Assembly: GCA_002914845.1 (NCBI GenBank)
Contig: JXTC01000026.1
Coordinates: 1,428,870 to 1,492,869 of the forward strand
Length of the DNA stretch: 64,000 bases
Direction of reading: 5' to 3'
Source: Trema orientale
Lineage: Eukaryota > Streptophyta > Magnoliopsida > Rosales > Cannabaceae
Within the stretch, counting starts at the first letter, position 1, and each line of letters opens with the position of its first letter. The notes below the pieces were generated by a model. It ran no database searches. It saw only the letters and a list, made by a program, of their open reading frames with translations, and was not told the origin of the DNA. Below, in pieces: positions 45,767-57,799 of this stretch. A program made the translations under genes and the position numbers.

Positions 45767-48229
45767 TTATTCATCAGAATCAGTGATTCCATCTAGACTA
45801 GAAATGAAACGAGGTCTATAACCTGCAGCCTTCATATCCATAGCTAATTGTCTCAGCATGTCGTATATCTCATTGCATTCACGATGTTTCTGGTCCTTAG
45901 AAACAAAATGGTTTATGCAACCGGAAATCTCAATCCAACTACATCCAGTCTCCTTCTTCAAACCCTTTTCTCTCATTCGTTTCCTCAATTTATCAACATT
46001 TTCCCACTCTCTTTCCTCTGCATACATATTTGAAAGCAAAACATGGTAGCCTGTCATGTCATTCCTTGTCTCCAATTCAAGCAACTTCTCTGCAACAACC
46101 TTTCCCAATTCAAATTGTTCATGAATTCTGCAAGCTGCAAGGAGTGATCCCCATATTTCTGGCACGTTACCCACTTCGCCCAATCCTCTAATGAAATCGT
46201 AGGCTTCAACTACTCTTCCAACCCTCCCTAACATATCTGCCACACATCCATAGTGTGCAGTCAATGGTTGAATATTATATTCTTCTTCCATTGACTCAAA
46301 TATCTGAAGACCTTCCTCAACCAACCCAGCATAACTGCAAGCAGACAGGACCGCGATAAGGGTAATGGCATCAGGTGTAATGCCAGAACTCTGCATTGAG
46401 TGAAACAAAGAGAGGGCTCTTTCACCCATTCCGTGCTGACCATATCCGAGTATCATAGTTGTGTAAGTGACAGAATTTTTCTGAGTGGTTTCTTGAAACG
46501 CATTTTCAGCATGAGTAAGTGAGCCTGATTTGGAATACATGTCAATTAGTGCAGTTCCCACAAAGACATTTTGGTCCAGCAAGTGTCGAACAGAGAATCC
46601 ATGTAATTGCTTTCCCAAATCTATGTTCCCCATTGGGTTACAAGCTGGGAGAATTGACGCTAAGGTTACAGAATTTGGTTCTAATTTTCGCTCAAGCATC
46701 ATTCTGAAAACCACAAAAGCTTCTTGAATCAGCCCATTCTGAGTGTACCCTGCAATCATAGAATTCCAAGTGGCAAGATCTCTATCATGGGTGGAAATTT
46801 CCTCAAAGAGTACTTGTAAATTCCCAACCAAACCTGATTTAGCATACATGTCAATAAGATAACTGTGCATCCCCTCAAATTCTATCCAGTTCCTAATTAG
46901 ATATGCATGGGTCTGCTTCCCAACATTTGGGTTTCTAAGATTTGATGCTGCAGACAGGAGGGCAGTTACAGTTACAGAATCAATCGTTAACTCTTGTTTC
47001 TGCATTTCATACACAAGCATTAAAGCTTCATCATCCAAACCATTCTGCACAAGCGCAGAAACCATAGTATTCCATGAAACGACGTCCCTTTCCTGCATCT
47101 CATGAAAGATTTTGAAAGATATATCGACAGATCCACACCTTGAATACATGGCTATAATTGCATTTTGTATAAATGTAGGTACTACTCTCAAATTCTTCAT
47201 CACGTAGGCATGTATCTCTTGAGCTAACTCCAACTGTTGCAACTGTGAAACCGCAGTTATAGCTGAAAGGAAAGTGACTTCATCAACCACAGCCTCTTCT
47301 GACTGTATTGCTTGAAGGAATAGGTCAATTGCTTCAATGGGAAAGTTATTTTGAACATAACCACCAACCATGGTGTTCCAAATCTCCGTGTTCCGCTCTG
47401 AGCAAACGTCAAAAATCTTCCTAGCTAAATCAACACAACCAAGCTCAGAAAACATGAAAATCGCAGAGCTCACAACAAATAAGTCGTTAACATATTCACC
47501 ACCATGTCTAATAAGCAACCCATAAAGAACACTAGCATTATTATAATCTCTCATACCCGACAAAGCAGGAAATACATTGACAAAACTAACTGCACTTGGT
47601 TTTATCCTCATCTTCATCATCCTTATAAACTCCAAAACTGCTTCCTCATATCTCTCTGTCTTCACATACCACGAAACCAGAGTATTCCACGCAACCACAT
47701 TTCTCTTAGGCATTGTATCAAACACCTTACGAACCAAATCATACTCCGAATAACCGGAACCGTGTAAACAAGTAGCATACATATTCAACAACGAGTTATA
47801 CATAATCCTACTGGGGTTCCATAGACACCTCAGAATATGGCAATGCAAAGCTCTACCAATCTTAAGGTTCCGAGTTTCGGCGCAGGCCTTGAGAGTGGAA
47901 GAGTAGGTATAGGAATCACATTTGGTTTTAGGAGCAGATTTCTTCATCTGGGCATAGAAGAAAAGCGCTTCATTTGGGAAGTTGTTGCAGATAAACCCGA
48001 TAATGATAGTGTTCCAAAGAACAGTAGTTGGGCGAGGCAAAGTATCGAACAGTTGGCGGGCGAGGTGGGGTTGGCCCTCTTGGCAGAGCTTGCTCAAGCG
48101 AGAACGAATTGTGGGGGTCTTGGGTTTTGGCAGATTGATGGAAAGAGGTGGAGCGATACTAGTGGGGCCTTGAGATGCGGGAGAGGTAGGAGAGAGTGAG
48201 AGAGGAACAGAAGTAGAGGAGGAGGTCAT
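45767..48229 (-). CDS. AEF1: PLS-class PPR RNA-editing factor, At3g22150-like
   Basis: Intact, intronless, 820 residues. A Ser/Thr/Pro-rich N-terminus of about 40 residues looks like an organelle transit peptide. Tandem PPR motifs of the P-L-S type run from about residue 45 to 690 (VLWNTIIIGFICNNFPNEAL, VVAWNTLVSWYVK, VVSWNTMVSALVQNGLDDEA). Then come E and E+ domains (WGSLLAACRIHEQFELG, then GCSWIEISGCINHFVSKDQ). There is no DYW deaminase domain. Sequence and length match Arabidopsis At3g22150, named AEF1, with rice orthologue MPR25. Those proteins are implicated in C-to-U editing of plastid atpF and mitochondrial nad5. E+ proteins without DYW are thought to recruit a deaminase in trans. Orthology is judged from remembered sequence; the edited sites in this species are inference. 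Confidence 0.93.
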   Translation of the reverse strand: MTSSSTSVPLSLSPTSPASQGPTSIAPPLSINLPKPKTPTIRSRLSKLCQEGQPHLARQLFDTLPRPTTVLWNTIIIGFICNNFPNEALFFYAQMKKSAPKTKCDSYTYSSTLKACAETRNLKIGRALHCHILRCLWNPSRIMYNSLLNMYATCLHGSGYSEYDLVRKVFDTMPKRNVVAWNTLVSWYVKTERYEEAVLEFIRMMKMRIKPSAVSFVNVFPALSGMRDYNNASVLYGLLIRHGGEYVNDLFVVSSAIFMFSELGCVDLARKIFDVCSERNTEIWNTMVGGYVQNNFPIEAIDLFLQAIQSEEAVVDEVTFLSAITAVSQLQQLELAQEIHAYVMKNLRVVPTFIQNAIIAMYSRCGSVDISFKIFHEMQERDVVSWNTMVSALVQNGLDDEALMLVYEMQKQELTIDSVTVTALLSAASNLRNPNVGKQTHAYLIRNWIEFEGMHSYLIDMYAKSGLVGNLQVLFEEISTHDRDLATWNSMIAGYTQNGLIQEAFVVFRMMLERKLEPNSVTLASILPACNPMGNIDLGKQLHGFSVRHLLDQNVFVGTALIDMYSKSGSLTHAENAFQETTQKNSVTYTTMILGYGQHGMGERALSLFHSMQSSGITPDAITLIAVLSACSYAGLVEEGLQIFESMEEEYNIQPLTAHYGCVADMLGRVGRVVEAYDFIRGLGEVGNVPEIWGSLLAACRIHEQFELGKVVAEKLLELETRNDMTGYHVLLSNMYAEEREWENVDKLRKRMREKGLKKETGCSWIEISGCINHFVSKDQKHRECNEIYDMLRQLAMDMKAAGYRPRFISSLDGITDSDE

Positions 48230-48577
48230 GGCTTATCTCTCAACTGTACTGCCCTTTGATCCTCCTCAGAGGAATATATGATAGTATTTGGTTGGTAGTT
48301 AAAGCCTTCCCGTTTCCGTTTCCTTACAGGAGGACTTTTTGTAATTTTCTTTTGGATTAAAAGTTGCCCTATGGGTGCCTATAATATGTAAAATATCTTA
48401 TTTTGGCCCAAATTTTTAAATTCCTTTTCGCTCAAACTTTCGGATTGCTTCACATTAGTCCCTGAAAATGTATTCGGCTACACATTTGCCACCTACTACG
48501 AGGACACCTATTGCAATAGTAGTTTATCATTGCGATAAGTCCCTCTATTGTGAAGACTATAAAATGTCGTTGCAATT
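48230..48577. other. 5' flank of the PPR gene
   Basis: No clear TATA box. 48380-48570 resembles 52090-52260 only loosely. Contains the PPR promoter by position. Confidence 0.35.
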
Positions 48578-48699
48578 TTTTTTTTTTGGTTTGCGTAAAA
48601 GGTTATGTTATCAATTAGCATAGACTGATACAATAACAAAGAGATAGGAGGCGGATTTTCCTCCCACTAAATACATTCATTGTCTATCCCTAATGCATA

Positions 48700-50250
48700 T
48701 TTTGCTAGACTATAGGCCGCTTCATTAGGTAAATATGAGTTACCTGAATATTGGGGAAAAAAGACAATGAAAAAAACACATCCCTAAGGAGGTCTCCAAA
48801 GACAGAATGAAAATACCTATGGTTATTTACACCATTAACATCAATAACTTGAAGAGGCAGTCTCATATCTTTAGCCCAACAAAGACAAAGGCATAAAGAG
48901 GCAGAGCCAGGACTATTCTTAAACAAATTCATAAATGTATTATAATTGCTCTCGGTGATGTCTCATGGTCTGAATCACTGTATAATAGATTCATCGTCAA
49001 TCTTATCAGAAATTTCTTTCTCAATATAAACTAAATTGTTATTCATCTACTGATTTCCCATTCGGTTGCATAGTCGATTCTTCATAATGTTCATGACAGA
49101 AATTCTTTCTCTACAATTACAGTAGCAACAAGTAAAATCAAGCTAGTACTTGGTATCATAATTAAAAGCATCAAACATGAGCCTTTCTAGCATTTTTTAT
49201 AATACTTAGTTTAGATATAGACACACTTCCAAATTTTCTAAATATAATTCCATATTCATAATCCTTACATCCTGACAAAGCTCAAAAGACTAATTCACTA
49301 GCAAACATTATGCAAATACATACATATAACTAGGCCAAATCATTTATTTGCTGACAAACATTATATATTACATAAAATTATGTTAAATCAATTTTTAATT
49401 ATTTATGGACTGCAGTACACACTTTAAAAGATTAGTAATGGACTTTACTTAACATTTAACATAAACCTTTGAAATGGGCTTCATAATTATAAAATGCACT
49501 TTATTAATAGGGAAAAGCTCAAATTTTCAGGGAGGGCAAGTATAAAATTTTATAGATTAAGAGAAAGTAGAATAAGTTTTTTATGAAAATGTTACATACT
49601 AATTTTTTTTTCCCCGAAAAAGTCAGCGTAGCTCCGCCACTGTTTGCTTCGATGTCCTTGGCGGAGAGTAGACCATAAAGTCTCTTGGATAGTGCTGCTT
49701 TCACTCGTCCTGAAGAATCTCTTATAACAGCTCACACACCAATGCACTGACTATTTAACAAGATAGAAACATCAACATTCATTTTAAAGCAGACAGGACT
49801 AGGTGCTTGCCAACGTTTGACATTTTTACGACTTCTTGGAACAATATTGGTTGCTTTCTTTTTGTCCAGAGTTAATTTATAGGAGCTCAAATAATCGTCC
49901 GCCCAATATAGAATGGCTACAGCGGCTTTTTGCTTTCCAGTGTGCAAGATTGGTTTCTTTTGCCCCAAATACATCTTAGAAGGCACAACAACCGCTCTAG
50001 CTCAGCGTTTGTGAGGGAATGAGACATTAAATAAATGATATCGGAGAAACTTATAGACAAAAACATTTGAAAATCAACTCGGAATTGTGCCAAACACGAT
50101 AAAGACCTCGCATGCTTTGCATGTAAATAATGCGTGACCAATAGATTCCCAGGCGGACAACAAAGTTAACAATGTTCAAAATGTAAGGATTTTCGTTGAT
50201 GGAGACCGACTGCGGTCGAAAGTACGGTGTTATAAGCATGTCAGGCAAAA
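48700..50250 (-). pseudogene. LINE zinc-finger and RNase H remnants
   Basis: 50250-49990 gives pieces of the linker region (CKACEV-like, then LLCLLRCIWGKRNQ). 49980-49640 begins RNase H (WQAPSPVCFKMNVD, then VKAALSKRLYGLLSAKDIEA). After the insertion the domain resumes at about 48905 with CLCWAKDMRLPLQVID and VFGDLLRDVFFSLSFFPNIQ. Frames change several times. Confidence 0.7.
48905..49650. mobile_element. Transposon insertion splitting the LINE RNase H
   Basis: The edges GGCAGAGCCAGGA and, inverted, GGCGGAGCTACG resemble the GGCGGAGCCAGG ends common in plant hAT-type MITEs. The LINE reading stops at one edge and resumes at the other. TSD not clear. Confidence 0.55.
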
Positions 50251-50404
50251 CTTTTGACCTTTGCTAGGAGGGATAGAGACAAGAATCGTTTCCATCATGA
50301 TTCAATAATACTCGGTTTGGAGGAAAAAGCATGGTCTTCCAAAGAGGCAGTAAACCAATATTCTGTCTTGACAATATGAGAGCCCATGTCAGCATAATAC
50401 CAAG

Positions 50405-50740
50405 TAGAGCCGTAAATATGGACCGCCCGGCCCGTTTAGGCCAAAATAGAAATTTGGGCTGGGCCGGGCCGAGGCCTAGCTCGCTTTATAGTCTGATTAA
50501 ATATTGGGCCAGGCCGGCCTAACTCAGTACTATTTCATAAATTATTATTTTTTTAATATTCTGGTCCGATATTACGTCGTAAAATATATATTTTAATACT
50601 AATTACAAAAATGACAAAAAAATTTAAAAAAAAAAATGTCAACCAGGTCGGGCCGACTTATGAATAGTGTCGGGCCAAGCTCGTGCCAAATTTGCAGGCC
50701 ACAGGCGCCCTATTTAGCCCGATCCATATTTACATCTCTA
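50405..50740. mobile_element. hAT-type MITE inside the LINE
   Basis: The ends TAGAGCCGTAAATATGGACC and, inverted, TAGAGATGTAAATATGGATC enclose GC-rich GGGCCGGGCC repeats. Flanks ATACCAAG (50397-50404) and GTGCCAGC (50741-50748) are compatible with a decayed 8-bp TSD. No coding capacity. Confidence 0.75.
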
Positions 50741-51179
50741 GTGCCAGCGATCTTTGTTTGGAATGAGACTAAGTGATAATGCTAATATTTTATCAACTTC
50801 TTCAACAGAGAACAAGGAATGAAGCATTGCTAAATTCCATTGTCTATTATTATTGATGAGATCAGAAACTATTACAGCTTGATTTGAAGTTGAAGTGGTG
50901 GAGGGTTAAAAATTTGATTTCCTAGGGATCCACGGTTCATCAAAATACCTTATACTCTGTTATGTGCCTACCTTCCTTCATAAACCCTTCAAACCAGTGA
51001 TGGTGAACATCCAATTAGGGCTATAAAAAATTTGAATTCAGAAAGTATCGACCCTTAAAAAGCTGAGAGATTAAAGAATTTAGGTCATCCAAAATTTGCT
51101 AGGTTTGTTTAGCCAACAAAGCCTGATTAAAATTCAAGAAAGATCGGAATCCTAACCTTCCTTGTAATTTAGATCGATA

Positions 51180-52060
51180 CATGTGCTTTTAACTCTTCCA
51201 ATATAACTTTGCTCCTTTATCTAAAAAATCACACCAAAATTTAGCCATTAGAGGTTCCAATTGACGATATAAAGAATATGGAAGCGGAAAACAACTCATT
51301 GCATAATTTGGAACTGATTGGACTATAGCTTTCAGTAAAACTTCATTTCCCCTTTTCGAGAGTAATTTCTCTTGCCAAGCACATAGTAGCTTCCAAACCT
51401 TGTATTTAATACCACCAAATAATACCTTTTTTCTCTCATCCAGCAAAAGATGGAAAACAAAGGTAACGCTTATGGCAATCACATACTGGCATATGTAGGG
51501 ATTCTTGAAACAAAGATTTCACATCCGAAGTGGTATTTGGAGAAAAGGTTAAGGCAGATTTTTGGTAATTTATCAGTTGTCCAGCACGGCTGTAGATATC
51601 AAGAATTCATTGAATGGCTTGACAAGGAGGAGGAGTGGCTTCACAAAACAAAAGGCTATCATCGGTAAAAAGTAAATGTGATACTTGAGGAGCATGTCGA
51701 GCAATTGCAACAGCAGAGAGATTATTTGCGAATTGTACCTTTTTTAGCAAGCTTGGTAGGCCTTCAGCACAAACTAGAAACAAATATGGTGATAGTGGAT
51801 CTCCTTGACGAATTACGCGTTCAGGCACAATCCTTCCAGTGATTTCACCATTTAATGCAGCTCATTATTAAATTTACCCATTGACGGCAAAAACCCATTT
51901 TCAACATCATTTGCTCAATAAAAGACCATTCAACTCAATCAAAAGCTTTTCTCATATCAAGCTTCTTGGCGACGTATCCCTTGTATCCTTGTTTCTGGTG
52001 TTTAATGGAGTGTATCCTCTCAAAAGCAACCAGGACATTGTCTGTGATCAATCGATTAGA
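51180..52060 (-). pseudogene. LINE reverse transcriptase fragment
   Basis: Pieces in order on the minus strand: a KAFDWVEWSFIEQMM-like motif near 51950, IRQGDPLSPYLFLVCAEGL near 51800, LLFTDDSLLF near 51650 (active site FTDD where FADD is usual), then VWKLLCAWQEKLLSKRGNEV and NYAMSCFPLPYSL near 51300. Stops and frameshifts separate them. Confidence 0.85.
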
Positions 52061-52089
52061 TTAAAAAAAAAAAAAAAAAAAAAATAGCA

Positions 52090-53584
52090 CTCTGGATGTG
52101 AAATGTATTTGCAATTTTGTCCCAGCAAAAATGCGTTAGTAATTCACTATTTACCTATTACGATGTTGTAATAGGTAAACATTTATCGAACAGTCATATC
52201 CTGCACTATTATTGCAGTTAAATTTAATTTGAAAAACATATACCTCTCGCAATAAAATTCTTGTTTTTTTTTTTAAACCATTTAATTACATGAAGAACTT
52301 TCATACAACTAAAAAATTTAATACGACTTTGATTAAATTAGAATTGAAGTATTTCTTCTTCCCCATCCTTTCTCTTTCCCCGTTCTTTCTTCTCTCTATC
52401 TCTGCCCCATCCCACCCCTCCCCTCCATACTCTGACCTAACCCTCTAACTTCAGCCAATCCACCCAAAATGTGCCCCAACCACACAACTCCGCCAACCAC
52501 CACCATGAACTCTGTTTTGGGTAAATCTTGACTCAATATCATCTCTTTCTCCCTCTAATAATTTGGGTCGTAATTGTTTTTTTCAATATTTCTAACTTTT
52601 TTCCCCTTTCAAATTTGGTCAAATTGCCTATTGTATTGGCAAAAGTGAGGTTATTGAATTGTTAATTTGGCTCTTTTAAATAAGTTTATTTTGTAATATT
52701 GCAATTTTGATATTAGTTTGAGTTTAGATGAAATTTGGATGAGTATTAGTGTGAATTTGGTTTAGTATTGTGGGTTTTTATATTGGGGGTTTTGCTTAAT
52801 AATTTTGGGGTTTTGAATTTGTGTTGATTTTAGTTTAGGGATTTTGAAGTGGATTATGCTTTTGTGGGTATGAAATGGTATAGGCTATGTGCTTTGAATT
52901 TAGAGATTTAGGGGTTTAATTTTTGTATAGAGTATGAATATTTTGGGTTAGGGGTTTAATTTTTGTATAGAGTATGAATATTTTGGGTTTGATTTTTTGG
53001 TTTGGGGTTTGATTTTGGGATTTGAATTTGTTCAGGTTTGGGATTTGTGATTTAATTTGGATATGTTAGGGTTCTTTTTTTTGGATTATTATTAAAAGAA
53101 AAATTTTGGGTTTTTTATTTTAGCAAAATAAAATTTGAATTTCTAGTTATATCAAATAAAATTTATGATTTTTCTAATTCTAGAAACAAAAATATTGAAA
53201 TTCTGATTATATTGAAAGAAACTTTGAGATTTTAAAATCTAGTCCACTTGGACCTAAAACAGTCAATTAATCAAAAGATATGAGAACATGTAATATGATT
53301 AAGAAACTAATTCACTTTTTACATGTTTCATACTTTTGAACTATTTTTTTAATTTTATTCTTAATTGGCGTGAGTGCTTAACAATGAGAATAGCCTTGTA
53401 CAATAGCTTACGACCCTGATAGTGAAGGCAAATAGGTCATTTCACCTATTTTGCTAGGTAATTTGATTAGATTTTTTATAAACCAAAGCTTTTATTTGAT
53501 ATAACTAAGAACTCAAGTTTTTTTTTTCTTTTTGCTAAAATTAAAAGAAGGATTTATGGTACAAATGCTACCTTAATTATTCAG
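52090..53584. other. Intergenic between LINE and CACTA element
   Basis: T/G-rich, no gene recognised. A poly(A) run at 52064-52085 borders the LINE. The only structure is the tandem repeat at 52911-52990. Confidence 0.4.
52911..52990. repeat. Recent 40-bp tandem duplication
   Basis: GGGGTTTAATTTTTGTATAG starts at 52911 and again at 52951, and the copies are essentially identical over 40 bp. Confidence 0.9.
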
Positions 53585-53587
53585 CTT

Positions 53588-55900
53588 CACTGCTAAAAAA
53601 GTGACATTCCACGTCACTTATACCACGTCGTTTGTACTAAAAAACGATGTGGTATTAAGAGCATGTCATGTGTACAGAAGCGACGGGATATCAGCATATA
53701 CCACGTCGCTTTTAAATTAAGTGACGTGGTAGCAATTGATACCACGTCGATTCTGGGACGAGTGACGTGGTATGTCGTTTATACATATACCATGTCGTTC
53801 TCCTCAGAAGTGATGTGGTATGTCTTCACACACTACGTCGCTCTTCCCATAAGCGACATAGTACCTTCCTTTATCAGCTGGTCGCCAGTTCAACTCCAGC
53901 ACAGTTCTTCTTCTTCGTCTCCAAAAGACCTGAGAGCGCGGAAAACCCCCATTTGTCGCCAGCTTTCGATTTTCCGGTCAAATCACCACCATTTTAGGTG
54001 ATTTTAGGTGCTTTTTCTTCCTTTTGACGAGCTCAACACTTCTGTTGAGTTATTTTCTCAGATCTGTAAGTTTTTCTAGTTCTATTTCGTTCTAGAACTA
54101 TTTAAAATTTTCTCAGCTCACTGTTGCAAAATCTGACCAATATGTGATTTTTCTTATTTATCATGTGTGTTAGATTTGTTCTTGATCAGGTTTTGTAGAT
54201 TCTACATTAAATTTCGCTCCTAACAAACAATTTTTAGCAATTTCTTGTTTTCTAATTTTTTTTCTGAATTATTTAAATTTACATTTTTAGTTAGTTTGAA
54301 TGATAATTTTAGGGTTTAAATTAGTTCATTTATACTATTAATTGTTATATGAGAGGAGTTTGTACAATGTATGTTAAAATTTTACTATATAGATTAGGTT
54401 ATAATTTAAGGTAATATCTAGTATTTATAATATTTTTGAGTATAGTTAATGTAATTTTAATGATGAATTTGATATATTATCATAGATAATTGTCAATTTA
54501 ATGATTAATACAAAATTTAGATGATTAGTTAGTAGAATATGTATTAGATTTTAAGTTCCTATATGTTTTATGCATGTTTAAGTTGAAACTCTTGAATATG
54601 GTTGGTGGGATTATAATATAGTTAATTATTGTTAAATTATAGACAATTATATCAATTAGAAGCTTGGTTAATAGATGAGTGTTTGTATAAAATATTAGTA
54701 CCTCAAGTGTGAATATGTTAGTATAATTATGTTAGTATATTGACATCAAAAATGATTGAGAAATAGTGGTATATAAGCTCGAATTGGTTATTGTGTTTAA
54801 ATTGGTCGTATTGGTGTTTATTTTATAGAGCTTTTCGGATATTTAACGCTAAAACATCAAGAGTAGTAAAAAGAGTGGTCCTGATTGGGATTTAATAAGG
54901 GCACGATTTAGATTTTACCCAATTTATTAAATTATTAGATTAGATAATATTTTTTTATTTTTACTTGCTAATATCAATTGAAAACTTTAATGGAATTGTA
55001 ATGTCCACATCAACCAAATAACGTAGAGTAGTGTGGTTTATACGTTATGCGCATGATGCGGGAAAAAATCATGGACACTAGCCATCTAAGTATATACTTT
55101 CTAACTTAACACTTCTCTTAAATGATTAAGTATAGTAACTATGAATGCATGATTCTTATCTAATTTATATACATTTTATTTTGTAGTACCGTGGCAGAGA
55201 TATGTACATTGTGGATGAGATCAATGAAGTTCAAGAAGAATAGGCCGATGAGCTTATGGAGTACGCCATATGATGAGGTTGACTTACACTATTACTTAGT
55301 CTTTTATGTTTGTGACTTTGTTAGTCTAATTATGTAACTTAAACTATGATTTAGATTAGTTTAGGAGGTTTATGTAAGAGTTAGCTATATATTATAGCGA
55401 AAAAAGTATAATTTGTATAGTGGATTGTTGGAATTTGTAGGTGGATTACTGGTTAGTGATTGTTGGTTATTTTGAGCCATTTTTGGCTAATTTTGGTTCT
55501 AGTTTGTAATGAATCCAGGGGGTTTTTGCGCTATCTAGAAGTGAGTTCCACGTCACTTCCTTAGGGAGTAACGTGATAGGCTTATTTCAAGCCACATACC
55601 ACATCGCTCTTTAGAAAAGCGACGTGGAATCATAATCTACCACGTCGCTTTTCTAAGGAGTGACGTGGTAGCCCGGTTACCACGTCGCTTATTGTACAAG
55701 TGAAGTGACGTGGTAGATTATGATACCACATCACTTATTATATAAGCGACATAATAGATTATGATACCACGTCGCTTTATAAGCGATGTGGTATTAAAAG
55801 GACCTACCACGTCACTTGTTTCTACGTCGCTTATAGAGTGACATAGTTTTTCTACCACGTCGCCCTATAAACGACGTGAAAAATAGTTCTTGTAGTAGTG
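53588..55900. mobile_element. Non-autonomous CACTA (En/Spm) transposon
   Basis: Left end CACTGCTAAAAAAGTGAC; right end inverted CACTACTACAAGAACT. A 3-bp TSD CTT flanks it (53585-53587, 55901-55903), as expected for CACTA. Both subterminal regions (53600-53875 and 55545-55885) are dense arrays of ACCACGTCGCTT and its inverse AAGCGACGTGGT, the kind of site bound by the element's own protein. The interior has no transposase. 53880-54000 looks like a leader (GTCGCCAGTTCAACTCCAGC) and could be a promoter or captured exon. Confidence 0.88.
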
Positions 55901-55903
55901 CTT

Positions 55904-56378
55904 GTGGCAATTTGGTACTTAGAGTTCCAATTGTGGCAATCAAATTCTTGAACTTTCTAATTTGAAGTAATTTGATCACTAGATTGTCTAAATTGCAACC
56001 TGCTACTAAATTTCTGACCAAAAACATATGTGAAGAGCACATTATAGTATCTAAAAGTTTATTTAAAAAAAATTGAATAAAAGGATTTTAAAAGAAGGAA
56101 AGATATAATATTTACATTCTTTTAGAGTTCTTGTAGTTGCAAATTCAAAGAAATTTTCTGTGAATGTTCATTTTTATGCTTAAAATTCATAAATAATCTT
56201 TCAAATATACTTTCAAATGCTACCATGTACTCCTCACGGGTGTTTTGGTTAACAACATATTGTAACTTAAACAGTTCAAAGACCAAATTGTTTAAAATCA
56301 GAAAGTTCAGGTGCTTAATTGCCTTTAATTATAATTTTAAGGACTAAATTACCTCAAGTTGGATTTGTCTTTGATAAG
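55904..56378. other. Intergenic
   Basis: No gene recognised. GGACTAAATTACCTCAAGTT and inverted AACTTTCTAATTTGAAGTAA-like phrases suggest old repeat DNA. Confidence 0.35.
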
Positions 56379-56811
56379 TTCATAAATACCCATTTTCAAA
56401 ACTATATTTTCATTAATACTTGTATTTTATTTTTATTTCATAAATACCCAGTTTTAGAGAAATATAGACTACCACTGTTTTACATATGAAATGTAGACCA
56501 CAGTGTACATGGTATACATTTAATGCATAAAATGTATACCGTGGTCTATATTTCATGAATAAAAATTACTCTAAAAATTGACACACATTTTAAAGTGTAT
56601 ACTATAGGTCAAATTTATAATGAAAAATGTAAACCGTGGTAAATATTTACATTATAAATTTATACCGTTCATATTTTACACATAAAATGTGCACCTCATG
56701 AATAAAATTTACATTGTATATGTGGACAATAAAAACATGTATTTTTGAAAGAAAAATTAAAAATGAATATTTATGAAAATAAGTTTTAAAAATGGATACT
56801 AAGCATAAATT
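56379..56811. mobile_element. MITE family M2, copy 2
   Basis: Same family and orientation as 18838-19237. Starts TTCATAAATACC and ends GGATACTAAGCATAAATT. Confidence 0.65.
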
Positions 56812-56853
56812 TCTTTTTTTTTGGATAACATTAAAAAGCCTAAGGTTTTTTTG

Positions 56854-57275
56854 AGGGCTATTTACAAAATTCCAGGCTTAAAGTACTAAAAATTGAAAAA
56901 TTCCAGATGGGCTGATTTCTTTTTTGAAAAATTCTGGATTGATTTAAAAAAATATCACTTTTAAAAGTTTCATTAGAAAAATAACACTTTCAAAAAATAT
57001 TTAGAAAAATACAATTTTTCTTCAAAATTGATATTTTTCAATAGTACTCGAGGTAACTAATTAGGTTAAATAAGGTAACTACTCTAGTTACTTGAGTAAC
57101 TAATCAAGTTACCTCAGATAACTTGACTTATTAATTTAAGTATCTCATCAATTAATAAAAAGTGGTATTTTTCTAAATACTTTTAAAATTAGTACTTTTA
57201 TAATTAAATCTAAGATTTTACAGAATAATTTTAAATCCTGGGATTTTTTTTTTTTAAATTACCATAAGAAATCAA
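56854..57275. repeat. Dispersed repeat R1, copy 3
   Basis: Lacks the nested MITE of copy 2, showing the empty site GAAAAATTCTGGATTGATTT. Confidence 0.65.
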
Positions 57276-57474
57276 ATTTCATCTTTTATTATATGCAATT
57301 GGGTTTATTCAAATATGTTGAATTACGAATACGTAGGATTGATTATGAATAAATGATTTGAAATGTGGTTCTGAAATTGAAATGTGATATGATTTAAGAA
57401 TTTAAATTTGGTTTGAAAATATGGTTTGAGAATTGAAATTGGGTATGAATATATATAGATAGATATATATATGT

Positions 57475-57799
57475 AGGGCACCAATCTAGTAGGTATTTTT
57501 TTTTTTTAAACCTATGCATAGATATCATTTTGTCCAATAAAAATTTATTATGCTTTTTTTTTTATATTAAAAAGTAAGACTAACCTATGCATAGATATCA
57601 TTTTGTCCAATAAAAATTTATCATGCACATTTTTTTATATTAAAAAGTAAGAGAGAGAAAAAGCATTAATGATGTAAGTCTTTTCATGCACCTCATTATA
57701 GCCATTAGATCACCATTAGATAGTTATTTAACGGCTAAAAAAAAAACCCTATACATAGGTTAAAAAAAAAAAAAAAAAAACCTACTGAATTAGCAACCA
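57475..57799. mobile_element. MITE with CTAGTAGGT ends and inner duplication
   Basis: The left end CACCAATCTAGTAGGT and the inverted right end GGTTGCTAATTCAGTAGGT are each followed by a T-run and AACCTATGCATAG-type sequence. ATAGATATCATTTTGTCCAA occurs twice in tandem inside. Confidence 0.6.

Larger units (their letters stand above)
48578..52060 (-). mobile_element. 5'-truncated LINE (non-LTR retrotransposon), degenerate
   Basis: Reads on the minus strand from inside reverse transcriptase (about 52060) to a 3' poly(A) seen as a T-run at 48578-48588. The order is RT, zinc-finger/linker region, RNase H, short 3' UTR. It is interrupted by insertions at about 48905-49645 and at 50405-50740. Flanks AAATGTCGTTGCAATTTT (ending at the T-run) and AAATGTATTTGCAATTTT (near 52100) may be a decayed TSD. 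Confidence 0.8.

Noticed and set aside
50331-50522. 63-residue Arg/Pro/Gly-containing frame
   Set aside because: Most of it is the GC-rich arm of a hAT-type MITE.
53600-53875. CRISPR-like array of ACCACGTCGCTT units
   Set aside because: Units alternate in orientation with irregular spacing and lie at the ends of a CACTA transposon in plant DNA; they are subterminal repeats.
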